Positions 16,913 through 28,812 of a stretch of DNA of 64,000 bases are shown piece by piece. Source of the stretch: Croceicoccus ponticola (lineage in GTDB: Bacteria; Pseudomonadota; Alphaproteobacteria; Sphingomonadales; Sphingomonadaceae); NCBI RefSeq assembly GCF_004004515.1, contig NZ_RXOL01000002.1, positions 248,001 to 312,000 on the forward strand. Direction: 5' to 3'. Every line of letters starts with the position of its first letter. Positions within the stretch are counted from its first letter, which is position 1. Below the pieces are notes generated by a model. It had not been told where the DNA came from and did not search any database. It saw nothing but the letters and a program-made list of their open reading frames with translations. The position numbers and the translations under genes are program-made.

Positions 16913-19536
16913 CGGATAAGTCCCACAAGGCCAGCGAAGGGATTGCCTTCCGTGATCCGCACCTTGGCCTTTGGCGGTTGCATCGGCTCGGGCTTTGATC
17001 GGGGATACTCCTTCGTCCGCGGGGCGGGCGATGGCATGTTGCTGCGCGGACGCCACCGCCATAACGGCGGTTCCGGCGGGCCGAAGCGACCTTGCGTCAT
17101 GGTTTGCGGTGTCCCTGCGACGAAACCGGCCTGGTGCAGCAATTCGGCATATGTTCGCGTCGTCAGGCCCATCGACAGGGCAAGGCTGGGGTCGAGCGCA
17201 AAACGTGGCGGCGATTCGTTGCGCTTGACGCGGCGGCGCGGTGCTCCACCCCAACGTTCGCGACGTTGATGCGCGGCATGCACCAGCCTTTCGACCAGAT
17301 CCACGCGCACGAACTGTTCCCCGACCCGGCGATAGAACACAGGTGGCGCGCCCTCTGACGGCAAAGTGGCCGGAAGATCGGGGGCGACCGGTCGCGGCTT
17401 TGCGCCAGTTAACGCCGCCAGCTTCGCCCAATCGGCCAGCGGCGCGGCGCGCGCCATGGCGGGCACGAAAATGTCGAGCGCACCGACCTGCACGCCCAGC
17501 CTGCGCAACCGGTTCCTTTGCGCGGGATCCAGCGTTTCTATGCCCGAATCGCGGCGGGCCATGGCCCCGCCCGCATCGCGCAAAGCGATCAGCACGGCGC
17601 GTAGGTCGGGACCGCCCTCGGCTTCGTGTGCGGCGGCATCGATCCGCACCAATGGTTTCAGTCGCCGCCCGATGGCCCGCGCCAGCCATTCCTGCAGCGC
17701 CTTGCCGATTTTCTCGCGCAGGGGCGCCGCAAGCGACGCAAACCCGGCCTCGATCCGCACCTGCGGTTCGAGCAACCGGCGCCCCGGTTGCAACCGTGCG
17801 ATGACCTGACCCTGCCAGCCGATCGCATCGGCTTCCCAGACCAGCGCCGCGCCATCCTGCGCGCAGTCGGCCAAAAGCTGGCTCGCGCGATCGTGAAGGA
17901 TGCGCGGCAAATGCTTGTCCGCCGCCGCCAGCAGCAGTCGCCGCGTTTCCAGCCGCGCCTGCGGATCGACATCGAAACGGAACCCGTCGAGCCGCCCGAT
18001 CTCCTCGCCGTCGACCAGCACTTCGCCCGCGTCGCCCACGGTCACCGGCAGCAACCCGGTATCGCCCAGCTTCTTCATCAGGACAGCGGTGCGGCGATTA
18101 ACGAAACGTTCGGTCAACCGTTGGTGCAGCGCATCCGACAGCCTGGCTTCGACTGCGCGGGCGCGTTCGGCCATTTCCTGCGGGTCGCGGACCCAATCGG
18201 GCCGCTGCGCGATATAGGCCCAGCTGCGGATCGCGGCGATGCGGCCCTGCAACGTGTCGATGTCGCCCCGGGCATCGTCGAGGTGGGCGATCATGCCCGA
18301 CACGTAATCGTGGCCTAACCTCCCAGTGCCGGTCGACAGGTCATCCCACAACCGCGCCACGAAGCGAGCATGGTTTTCCGATCCCAGCGAACGGAAGTCG
18401 GGCAACGAACAGGTTTCCCAGAACCGGCCGACCATCGCCTTGCCCCGCGCGCGTTCGCGAACTTTCGGATCGTCGGCCAGGATGCGCGCCACGGCAAGGT
18501 CGATGGCCTCTGGCGCAGGAGCCAGCGCGGGTTCGCCGGGCGGCGCCTCCAGATCTGCGATCAGCGCGTCGACGCTGTCCAGCCGGGGGCGCGCGTCGCG
18601 CCACATCAGCTTGTCGATCGGCGGAAAGATATGCTCCTCGATCGCATAGACTTCGTCCTCGGTGAATTCCGATCCCCGGTCGCCGCCGCTTGCTCCGCCC
18701 GTCAGCGTGCCGAAGGTGCCGTCTTTCTGATGCCGCCCTGCACGACCCGCGATCTGCGCCATTTCCGCGACGGTAAGGCGGCGGCGGCGATGGCCGTCGA
18801 ACTTTGCCAGTCCCGCGAACGCGACGTGCGCCACATCGAGGTTCAGGCCCATGCCGATGGCATCGGTCGCAACGAGATAGTCGACCTCACCCGATTGAAA
18901 CAATTCGACCTGCGCATTGCGGGTCTGCGGCGAAAGCGCGCCCATGACGACCGCCGCGCCGCCGCGAAAACGCCGCAACATTTCGGCCACGGTGTAGACC
19001 TGCTCCGCACTGAAAGCGACGATTGCGCTGCGCGGCGGCAGGCGTGACAGTTTCAGCGAACCGGCATGGCTCAGCGTGGAAAAACGGGGGCGAGAAATAA
19101 TCTCCGCCTCTGGCACCAGCGCCTCTACCATCGGGGTGAGCGCGGTGGAGCCCAGGATCATCGTTTCGTCCCGCCCCCGCGCATTCAGCAACCGGTCGGT
19201 AAAGACATGCCCGCGTTCCGGATCTGCACCCAGTTGCGCTTCGTCCAGCGCGACGAAGGACAAGTCGGCGTCGCGGTCCATCGCTTCGACCGTGCAGAGT
19301 TTCCAGCGCGCATTGGGGGGATCGATCCGTTCTTCGCCCGTAATCAGCGCGACGTTGTCCCGCCCCTTGATCGCGACGACACGGTCATAGACCTCTCTTG
19401 CCAGCAGGCGCAGCGGAAAGCCGATCTGGCCGCTCGAATGGGCGCACAATCGCTCTACCGCGAGGTGGGTCTTGCCGGTGTTGGTGGGGCCGAGCACGGC
19501 CTTCACCAAACCGCCATCTGATACAGGGCGTGGCAT
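16909..19536 (-). CDS. Suv3-like DExH RNA/DNA helicase
   Basis: An 875-residue superfamily 2 helicase. Near the N-terminus it has Walker A GPTNTGKTHLA (about residues 17-27) and, in place of DEAD, the DEAQ box FVALDEAQ (about 91-98). RecA2 motifs follow: VATDAIGMGLNLDVAHVAF and QIAGRAGR. This matches the mitochondrial Suv3-like bacterial family often labelled MgpS-like. A long C-terminal part of unclear structure ends in a proline/arginine-rich tail. ATG at 19536 has GGGA seven bases upstream; starts at 19542 or 19617 are possible. The S4-domain gene overlaps its stop, suggesting a joint role in RNA handling. Confidence 0.85.
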   Translation of the reverse strand: MPRPVSDGGLVKAVLGPTNTGKTHLAVERLCAHSSGQIGFPLRLLAREVYDRVVAIKGRDNVALITGEERIDPPNARWKLCTVEAMDRDADLSFVALDEAQLGADPERGHVFTDRLLNARGRDETMILGSTALTPMVEALVPEAEIISRPRFSTLSHAGSLKLSRLPPRSAIVAFSAEQVYTVAEMLRRFRGGAAVVMGALSPQTRNAQVELFQSGEVDYLVATDAIGMGLNLDVAHVAFAGLAKFDGHRRRRLTVAEMAQIAGRAGRHQKDGTFGTLTGGASGGDRGSEFTEDEVYAIEEHIFPPIDKLMWRDARPRLDSVDALIADLEAPPGEPALAPAPEAIDLAVARILADDPKVRERARGKAMVGRFWETCSLPDFRSLGSENHARFVARLWDDLSTGTGRLGHDYVSGMIAHLDDARGDIDTLQGRIAAIRSWAYIAQRPDWVRDPQEMAERARAVEARLSDALHQRLTERFVNRRTAVLMKKLGDTGLLPVTVGDAGEVLVDGEEIGRLDGFRFDVDPQARLETRRLLLAAADKHLPRILHDRASQLLADCAQDGAALVWEADAIGWQGQVIARLQPGRRLLEPQVRIEAGFASLAAPLREKIGKALQEWLARAIGRRLKPLVRIDAAAHEAEGGPDLRAVLIALRDAGGAMARRDSGIETLDPAQRNRLRRLGVQVGALDIFVPAMARAAPLADWAKLAALTGAKPRPVAPDLPATLPSEGAPPVFYRRVGEQFVRVDLVERLVHAAHQRRERWGGAPRRRVKRNESPPRFALDPSLALSMGLTTRTYAELLHQAGFVAGTPQTMTQGRFGPPEPPLWRWRPRSNMPSPAPRTKEYPRSKPEPMQPPKAKVRITEGNPFAGLVGLIR

Positions 19537-19858
19537 GGTCATCCCAATTTGGCAGCGGGGTGCCCGACCTGCAAGATGGGCAAGCATGGTCATCACCGAC
19601 CCGTTCGTCGCAGCCACGCGGCAGCTCGTCGCGCAACCCTGTTGAAGCAGGGGTTTGGCAACTTTGCCTGAGGCAAGTTTTCGTCCAGTCAGCCACCGGT
19701 GTCGCGCGCCATGGGATCGACGCGCGCATTCCGCATTTTAAACAAGGGGTAGGGCGCTGGACGCAGTCCGCATCCAAAATCCGGCAAACGGGCAGAAACC
19801 GGCGAACGGAATTACGAGAGGCGCGGCCGACGAGGTCGAGAAGCGCGACCTTGCGACC
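19537..19858. other. Divergent intergenic region between helicase and M23 peptidase genes
   Basis: These 322 bases separate two divergent genes. A terminator-like hairpin on the plus strand occupies 19660-19679 (AACTTTGCC, loop TGA, GGCAAGTT, one bulge), followed by TTTTCG. AAGGGG at 19744-19749 may be a ribosome-binding site for an in-frame CTG at 19757, which would lengthen the M23 peptidase by 34 residues. No other gene is apparent. Confidence 0.45.
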
Positions 19859-22908
<3,050 letters not shown>

Positions 22909-22912
<4 letters not shown>

Positions 22913-23472
22913 GGTTGGAAACCGCGCGGCTGATACTGCGCGACTGGCGCGACGAGGATCTCGCGCCCTTTCTTCTGCACACCAATACTCCTGCGGTCAT
23001 GCGATGGCTGGGCGGGGTGATGGACGAGGCAACCTGCGCAACCATTGTCGGCAAGTTGCGCAGCTGGGCAGACGAATACGGGCACACGTTCTGGGCGGTA
23101 CAGCGCAATGACGACGGCGGTCACTTGGCCGGTGAGATCATCGGTTTTTGCGGGTTGAAGCGTGCCGACCTGCCAACGGGGCCGCAGGGCGACTTCGAAA
23201 TCGGCTGGAGGCTGCGTGAAGATGCGTGGGGCATGGGCTTTGCCAGGGAAGCTGCGCAGGCGACGCTTGCGGCTGCATTCGGGACATTCGATGCGCCGCA
23301 TGTCGTTGCTTTCACTGTCGCGGAAAACACGCCGAGCTGGGGCCTGATGGAACGGCTTGGCATGGCGCGGCGCAAGGATCTCGACTTCATCCTCGAACCC
23401 ACGGGACGGTTCGAGCGCGAAGACATCATCGTATATGCCATCACGCAAGAGGACTGGGAGAAACAGGCATGA
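22909..23472 (+). CDS. GNAT-family N-acetyltransferase (second tandem copy)
   Basis: A 187-residue protein of the same GNAT subgroup as its upstream neighbour: METARLILRDW-like opening, FEIGWRLREDAWGMGFAREA (about residues 98-117, acetyl-CoA loop) and ENTPSWGLMERLGMARRKDLDF near the C-terminus. Sequence divergence from the first copy is considerable, so duplication is old. The start at 22909 overlaps the preceding stop (ATGA), and the following carbonic anhydrase-like gene overlaps its own stop in the same way. The substrate is not known. Confidence 0.85.
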
Positions 23473-24023
23473 GCCGGAACGACATCACTATCGCCGGAAT
23501 CCACGGCAAGAGCCCCCGGATCCACGACAGCGCCTTTATCGCGCCGGGATGCCGTATCATCGGCGATGTCGAAATCGGCCCGGACGTGAGCATCTGGTAC
23601 AACTGTGTCATCCGTGGCGACGTGAACCGCATCGTCATCGGCGCGCGCACCAATATCCAGGACGGGTCCGTCGTCCATTGCGACAGCCCCAAACCGTCGG
23701 AACCCGATGGCTGGCCGACGATCATCGGCGAAGACGTGCTGATCGGCCATCTTGCTATGGTGCACGGCTGCAATCTGCACGACCGCGCATTCGTGGGCCT
23801 TGGCGCCATCGTCATGAGCGGGGCCACGATCGAAAGCGACGGGATGCTGGCGGCAGGCGCGATGTTGACCGGGGGCAGGACCATCGGCGCGCGTCAGCTC
23901 TGGGCGGGACGCCCGGCGAAATTCCTGCGCGATCTGAACGAAGCGCAGTGTGCCGACATGCAGGTCGGCGTGGCGCACTATGTCGAAAACGGCCACGCGC
24001 ATAAGGCTGCCTTGGCGGAATGA
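23469..24023 (+). CDS. Gamma-class carbonic anhydrase family protein
   Basis: A 184-residue left-handed parallel beta-helix protein with hexapeptide repeats (for example IGDVEIGPDVSIWYN and IGEDVLIGHLAMVHGC). The three metal-binding histidines of gamma carbonic anhydrases are present: one in VVHCDS and two in IGHLAMVHGC. Related proteins (YrdA/PaaY type) are widespread, and many have weak or no carbonic anhydrase activity. The ATG overlaps the preceding acetyltransferase stop by four bases. The DUF167 gene starts 10 bases after its stop. Confidence 0.88.
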   Translation: MSRNDITIAGIHGKSPRIHDSAFIAPGCRIIGDVEIGPDVSIWYNCVIRGDVNRIVIGARTNIQDGSVVHCDSPKPSEPDGWPTIIGEDVLIGHLAMVHGCNLHDRAFVGLGAIVMSGATIESDGMLAAGAMLTGGRTIGARQLWAGRPAKFLRDLNEAQCADMQVGVAHYVENGHAHKAALAE

Positions 24024-24033
24024 TCACGCGCCG

Positions 24034-24315
24034 ATGGGCAAGCCGAAAGCAAATTTGCCGTCAGCCGATTCGCTGCGCGCGCTGATTGACGAGCGGGGTC
24101 TGCTGGCCTTGCGGGTCACGCCCAATGCGGCGACCGATGCGCTGGCCATAGAGAATGGTCAATTGCGCGCCCGGGTTACCGCCGTGCCCGAGGATGGGCG
24201 CGCCAACAAGGCGGTGATCGCGCTGCTCGGAAAGGCGATGGGCATCGCGCCTGCGCGGATCGAACTGGTGCGCGGCGCCACCGCGCGCGACAAGGTTTTG
24301 CGGATAGAGGGTTAG
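24034..24315 (+). CDS. DUF167 (YggU-like) family protein
   Basis: A 93-residue protein whose core GLLALRVTPNAATDALAIENGQLRARVTA is followed by PEDGRANKAVIALLGKAMG and RGATARDKVLRIEG, the whole DUF167 signature. The function of the family is unknown. ATG at 24034 gives the expected N-terminus. It is the last gene of the hemB chain; its stop overlaps that of the convergent globin gene by four bases. Confidence 0.88.
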   Translation: MGKPKANLPSADSLRALIDERGLLALRVTPNAATDALAIENGQLRARVTAVPEDGRANKAVIALLGKAMGIAPARIELVRGATARDKVLRIEG

Positions 24316-24725
24316 GCGGCCACGTTTCGTGCCATGCCGCGCGCCATGCCGGTCAGGCGATCGGACAACTGCGCGGCAAGATCGCGGTCGGCAATGTCGC
24401 TTTCGGCGATCGCGCGCGCCATCGCATCGGCCCACTGGTTCGCGGTTTCGGCATCGATCGCAAAGCCGCCGTGAACGGAAAACATGCATCGGCCCGGATT
24501 GGCGTCGAACCATTCGCGTGGTCCACCCGCCCAACCGCCCAGGAAGCTGGCCAGCGCTTCTCGCATGGGGGCCAGATCGTCGCCGTGCATCGCGCGCAGC
24601 GGGCCATAGCTGGGCTCGCTTTCCATGAGGTCGTAGAACCGGTCGACGATGGCGCGAAACGTCGCTGCGCCGCCCAATGCTTCGTACGGCGATCTGGGTG
24701 CAGGCCTGGCGTCGGCTTCGGTCAT
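24312..24725 (-). CDS. Group II truncated hemoglobin
   Basis: A 137-residue 2/2 globin. After an extended N-terminus, SPYEALGGAATFRAIVDRFYDLM (about residues 12-34) covers helices A and B including the B10 tyrosine. MFSVHGGFAIDAETANQWADAM (about 82-103) carries the proximal histidine and the G-helix tryptophan typical of group II. Such globins bind oxygen or nitric oxide. The start at 24725 gives the family N-terminus, with a weak GAGAGG upstream. The gene converges on DUF167 with a four-base stop overlap and is divergent from the epimerase gene. Confidence 0.88.
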   Translation of the reverse strand: MTEADARPAPRSPYEALGGAATFRAIVDRFYDLMESEPSYGPLRAMHGDDLAPMREALASFLGGWAGGPREWFDANPGRCMFSVHGGFAIDAETANQWADAMARAIAESDIADRDLAAQLSDRLTGMARGMARNVAA

Positions 24726-24901
24726 GGGAAATCGGGCCTCTCTCGGTTGAATTATATCGGTGACGGTGCCCGATGCCCGACTGAGCGGCCATTTGTCCTT
24801 GATATCTGTCAATTGTCGGGCGGCAAGCCCTTGATATGCAGCGGTCAGGGTGGGAAGCCCGGTCGCAGCAGCCATCCGGGCAGCCTTGAAGGGTCGCATC
24901 C

Positions 24902-26011
24902 TTGTCCATCATGACGATCGCCGGGACGCGTCCGGAAATCATCAAGCTCGTGCCTGTCGTGCACGCCTTACACCGCGAAGACGGGGTCGACGTTCGCGTC
25001 TGCCATAGCGGGCAGCATGTCGATCTGGGGCGAGAGATCCTGAATGCGGCGGGCATCGTGCCCGAAGAAATGCTGGAACGGCCCGATGCGGCCGATGTCG
25101 CGGATCTGCTGGCCGGATTGGTCGTAAAGGTCGGCGCGGCGATCGACCGGCAAAGGCCTGACGCGGTCGTGGTGCAGGGCGATACGGCAACTTCGCTGGC
25201 CGGCGCGCTGGCCGCATTTCACCGCCAGATCCCGGTTGCCCATGTCGAAGCGGGCCTGCGTTCGGGCGACCTGTCGCGCCCATGGCCGGAAGAAGGATAT
25301 CGCAAGCTCATAGCCACTATCGCCCGCCGGCACTTTGCGCCGACAGGGGCGGCACGGGACGCCTTGCTGGCGGAGGGGGTCGCGGCGGACACCATCCACA
25401 TGGTAGGCAACACCGTGGTCGATGCGCTGCATTGGGCGGATGGTCGGATCGACGCGGACCCGACGCTTGGCCGTGCCGCAGAACCGTTGAGCGAAGCGGC
25501 GGAGGGCAGGGCATTGGTGCTGGCGACGATCCACCGGCGCGAAACGGGGCCAGACGCGTTGAAGGCAATCGCGGCGGGATTGCTGGCTATGGTGGAGCGG
25601 GAAGACGTCCATCTCGTCCTGCCGTTGCATCCGCGTCCGCAAAGTCAGGTTTTGCGCGAATTGTTGGGTGGTCAGGCTCGTATATCGCTCTCATCGGCGG
25701 TCGATTATTTTGCCTTCGTGCGGCTGATGCGCGCGGCGCGGCTGATCGTGTCCGACAGCGGCGGGATTCAGGAAGAAGCGACCGCCATGGGCCGCCCCGT
25801 GCTCGTGCTGCGCGAAACGACCGAACGGCCCGAAGCGGTGATGGCGGGCACCGCAAAGATCGTCGGCCATGATGCCGATGCCCTGTTCGCCGCCGCACGC
25901 CTGGCGCTGGCGCAGCCGATGCCCGGCCCCAACGATGTATTTGGCGACGGCCATGCGGGTCGGCGCATTGCCCAAAGGCTGGCGCGCGATCTGATAAACC
26001 CAAACCGCTGA
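24902..26011 (+). CDS. wecB: UDP-N-acetylglucosamine 2-epimerase (non-hydrolysing)
   Basis: This enzyme interconverts UDP-GlcNAc and UDP-ManNAc for envelope polysaccharides. The 369-residue protein has GTRPEIIKLVPVV at the start, HVEAGLRSGDLSRPWPEE (about residues 114-131), ATIHRRET (about 205-212) and SDSGGIQEEA (about 284-293) in the nucleotide site. The start is TTG at 24902, supported by GAAGGG eight bases upstream; the in-frame ATG at 24911 would lie 17 bases from that site. No other polysaccharide genes are nearby. It stops one base from the convergent ligase gene. Confidence 0.93.
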   Translation: MSIMTIAGTRPEIIKLVPVVHALHREDGVDVRVCHSGQHVDLGREILNAAGIVPEEMLERPDAADVADLLAGLVVKVGAAIDRQRPDAVVVQGDTATSLAGALAAFHRQIPVAHVEAGLRSGDLSRPWPEEGYRKLIATIARRHFAPTGAARDALLAEGVAADTIHMVGNTVVDALHWADGRIDADPTLGRAAEPLSEAAEGRALVLATIHRRETGPDALKAIAAGLLAMVEREDVHLVLPLHPRPQSQVLRELLGGQARISLSSAVDYFAFVRLMRAARLIVSDSGGIQEEATAMGRPVLVLRETTERPEAVMAGTAKIVGHDADALFAAARLALAQPMPGPNDVFGDGHAGRRIAQRLARDLINPNR

Positions 26012-26012
26012 T

Positions 26013-27626
26013 CTAGTCGCGGATCATGGCCCTCAGCGTTGCGATCAGGTCCGCTTCGTGCGCGGGCTTGTCCTCGCGGATGCGGTTGATGCGCGGGAAA
26101 CGCATCGCAACGCCCGATTTGTGGCGCTTGCTTTCGTGAACCGAATCGAATGCAACTTCCAGCACCAGCGACTTGTCGGTTTCGCGCACCGGGCCGAAGC
26201 GGTTGACGGTATTCTGCCGCACATGCCGGTCCAGCCATTTCAGTTCGTCGTCGGTGAACCCGAAATAGGCCTTGCCCACCGGCAAAAGTTCGCCGCCATT
26301 GTCGGGATCGCCGTCCCAGCAGCCGAAGGTGAAGTCTGAGTAAAAGCTCGACCGTTTGCCCGACCCACGCTGTGCATACATCAGCACACAATCGATCAGC
26401 AGCGGATTGCGTTTCCATTTGTACCACAGCCCGGTCCGCCGTCCCGAGACATAGGGCGCGTCGCGGCGCTTCAGCATAACACCTTCGATCGCATCGTCGC
26501 GCGCGCCTTCGCGGATTGCGGCGAGCGCCTCGAAACTGTCCGCCTCGATCAGTCGGGACAGGTCGAATCGTTCGGGATCAAGCCGTTCCATCAGCAGTTC
26601 GAGATGTTCGCGCCGCGTCGCCCAGCCAAGCTCGCGCAGATCCTCGCCATCGCGCAACAAGACGTCGTAGAGCCGAACGAAGGCGGGGGCCTCCTTCAGC
26701 ATTTTCTTCGACACTGTCTTGCGACCCAATCGCTGTTGCAGTGCGTTGAAACTGGCCGCGCCACCTTGCGTCCTGTCGTTGTCTTCCCCGCCCTGGTGCG
26801 ATCCGCGAACGAGCAGTTCACCGTCGAGCACAGCGGGAAAGTCGAGCGCCTGCGCCATTTCGGGGAAAGTTGCGGAAATGTCATCGCCCGACCGCGAATA
26901 GACGCGGGTGTCGCCATTCACATGGACAAGCTGCACCCGGATGCCATCCCATTTCCATTCGGCTGCATAGTCGTCCATCGACACCACCGTTTCGTCCAGC
27001 GGGTGGGCCAGCATGAACGGTCGGAACAGTGGCACAAGATCGGTGCGCGGCGGCGGCGCGCCATCGGCGGCCCATGCAAACAGCGTAGGATAGGGCGGAT
27101 CGACGCCGTGCCAATACTCCTCCACCTCGTCCACCGACACGTCGAACGCCTGCGCAAAGGCGACGCGCGCCAGCCGGGCGGACACGCCGATGCGCATCGC
27201 CCCGGTCGCGAATTTCAACAGGGCATAGCGCCCGTTGCCATCCAGCCGGTCTAGCAATCGGGGCAGATCGCTCATCACCGAACTGCGGGTCATGGCACGC
27301 AGCAGGTCGACGACTTCTGACAGGCTGGGCTCGTCAGCCTGCGACTGGTCGTCCGGCGCGGGCCACAACAGGCTGGCTGTCTCCGCCGTGTCGCCGACAT
27401 AATCGCGGCTCAGCGCATAAAGCACCGGGTCGACGCGCTCGGTCAGCAGATTGCGGATCGTGCTGCTTTTCACCGCCGGAAAGTCCAGCGCCCCGGTCAG
27501 CGCCGCCAGTGCCCAGCCACGGTCGGGATCGGGCGTCGCACGCAGGTAATCGGCGATCAGGTCGAGCTTCGCATTGCGGCTGTTGGTATAAGTCAGTCGG
27601 TCGACCAGCATGGCGAAGGCGCGCAT
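26013..27626 (-). CDS. ATP-dependent DNA ligase, cisplatin-damage-response type
   Basis: A 537-residue ATP-dependent DNA ligase. The nucleotidyl-accepting lysine is Lys225 in EWKWDGIRV (motif I). An N-terminal DNA-binding domain (residues 1-200) precedes it, and the OB domain contains LWYKWKRNPLLIDCVLMYA (motif V region). This subgroup is found beside a metallo-beta-lactamase exonuclease, as here (exonuclease gene 45 bases upstream). In many bacteria an Lhr-type helicase and a phosphoesterase complete the cluster; neither is adjacent here. GGGGG before the ATG at 27626 is part of a 15-base tandem repeat. Confidence 0.92.
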   Translation of the reverse strand: MRAFAMLVDRLTYTNSRNAKLDLIADYLRATPDPDRGWALAALTGALDFPAVKSSTIRNLLTERVDPVLYALSRDYVGDTAETASLLWPAPDDQSQADEPSLSEVVDLLRAMTRSSVMSDLPRLLDRLDGNGRYALLKFATGAMRIGVSARLARVAFAQAFDVSVDEVEEYWHGVDPPYPTLFAWAADGAPPPRTDLVPLFRPFMLAHPLDETVVSMDDYAAEWKWDGIRVQLVHVNGDTRVYSRSGDDISATFPEMAQALDFPAVLDGELLVRGSHQGGEDNDRTQGGAASFNALQQRLGRKTVSKKMLKEAPAFVRLYDVLLRDGEDLRELGWATRREHLELLMERLDPERFDLSRLIEADSFEALAAIREGARDDAIEGVMLKRRDAPYVSGRRTGLWYKWKRNPLLIDCVLMYAQRGSGKRSSFYSDFTFGCWDGDPDNGGELLPVGKAYFGFTDDELKWLDRHVRQNTVNRFGPVRETDKSLVLEVAFDSVHESKRHKSGVAMRFPRINRIREDKPAHEADLIATLRAMIRD

Positions 27627-27630
27627 CAGT

Positions 27631-27676
27631 CGTCCCCCGCCTGAATCACCCCCGCCTCAGTCATCCCCGCCTCAGT
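27631..27676. repeat. Three tandem 15-16-base repeats between exonuclease and ligase genes
   Basis: Units CGTCCCCCGCCTGAAT (27631-27646), CACCCCCGCCTCAGT (27647-27661) and CATCCCCGCCTCAGT (27662-27676) follow one another. They span the end of the exonuclease gene and the gap to the ligase start, and the unit nearest the ligase supplies its ribosome-binding GGGGG on the minus strand. Confidence 0.8.
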
Positions 27677-28688
27677 CATCTTCGTCCTCGTAACCGACCA
27701 TGGCGAGCGCGCGCGCTCGCCGCTGATTCAGCTGGCACCAGCGCAGCAGCGCTTCCTCGCGCCCATGCGTTACCCATGTTTCGGCGGGATTAACCTCTCG
27801 GATCGTTTGCGTCAGTTCGTCCCAGTCGCAGTGGTCAGATATGACCAGCGGCAATTCGACATTTCGTTGCCGCGCGCGCTGGCGCACTTTCATCCATCCA
27901 CTGGCCATCGCGGTGACCGGATCGGGCAGTCGGCGGCTCCACCTGTCGTTCAGCGCCGATGGCGGGCACAGCACGATCTGGCCCTTGAGTTCGTCTTTCT
28001 TCAACCCGGTCGCGCTGCGCAATTCGCCCAGCGGCACACCCAGTTCTTCGTACAGCGCGCACATCTTTTCCAGCGCGCCATGCAGATAAATCGGATCGTG
28101 ATAACCCGCCCGGCGCAGTTCGGCGATCACCCGCTGTGCCTTGCCCAGCGCATATGCGCCCACCGCGACGCAACCGTCTGGTCGTTGGGCCCGCGCGTCG
28201 AGCAGCTTTTGCATTTCTTCGCCGATCGACGGGTGGCGGAACACCGGCAGCCCGAACGTTGCCTCTGTAATGAAAACATCGCAGCGCACGACTTCGAACG
28301 GTTCGCACGTCGGATCGAACCGCCGCTTGTAGTCGCCGGTTACGACCACCCGTTCGCCCGCCCGTTCCAGAAGGATCTGCGCCGAACCCAGTACATGCCC
28401 CGCGGGATAATATGTCGCCGTCACGCCCGAACCCAGTTCGACCGGTTCGCGCATCGGCACGGTCACGTCATGGCCCGCCCCGCCATAGCGCAGGTTCATG
28501 ATCGCAATCGTTTCGCGAGTCGCGAAAACCTTGCCATGCCCGCCGCGCGCATGGTCGGCATGACCGTGGGTGACCAACGCCGTTTGCACCGGCTTCGACG
28601 GGTCGATCCATGCATTGCACGGCTCCACGAAAATGCCGTGGGGGTCGGGTTTTATCCACGAAAAGTCGGGTGCGGAGCGGAAGGCCAT
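27672..28688 (-). CDS. Ligase-associated DNA exonuclease (metallo-beta-lactamase fold)
   Basis: A 338-residue beta-CASP/MBL nuclease. The metal motif THGHADHARGG (residues 40-50) is followed by YPAGHVLGSAQILLE (about 114-128) and VVTGDYKRRFDP (about 135-146), typical of the SNM1-like exonucleases encoded beside ATP-dependent ligases. The C-terminal part holds the beta-CASP domain and the late His motif VISDHCDWDEL (about 281-291). It is the promoter-proximal gene of a two-gene unit with the downstream ligase, pointing to DNA damage repair. It is divergent from dnaQ, whose start is 125 bases away. Confidence 0.92.
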   Translation of the reverse strand: MAFRSAPDFSWIKPDPHGIFVEPCNAWIDPSKPVQTALVTHGHADHARGGHGKVFATRETIAIMNLRYGGAGHDVTVPMREPVELGSGVTATYYPAGHVLGSAQILLERAGERVVVTGDYKRRFDPTCEPFEVVRCDVFITEATFGLPVFRHPSIGEEMQKLLDARAQRPDGCVAVGAYALGKAQRVIAELRRAGYHDPIYLHGALEKMCALYEELGVPLGELRSATGLKKDELKGQIVLCPPSALNDRWSRRLPDPVTAMASGWMKVRQRARQRNVELPLVISDHCDWDELTQTIREVNPAETWVTHGREEALLRWCQLNQRRARALAMVGYEDEDD

Positions 28689-28812
28689 CGTGCTTCAAGA
28701 ACCAGCAGCACCGCCAGTTCGTTCCGCCCCGTTTTTGCGCCGCATTCCATCACTGCATCATACGCCGGATTCGTCCTTGCCAGCGGGGCGGGCCGGGAGC
28801 ATAGTTTTTCAG

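Noticed and set aside
16607-17689. A 360-residue frame extending the S4 protein upstream through the helicase gene
   Set aside because: The extension has no similarity to anything expected; the GTG overlapping the helicase stop gives the correct S4-domain start.
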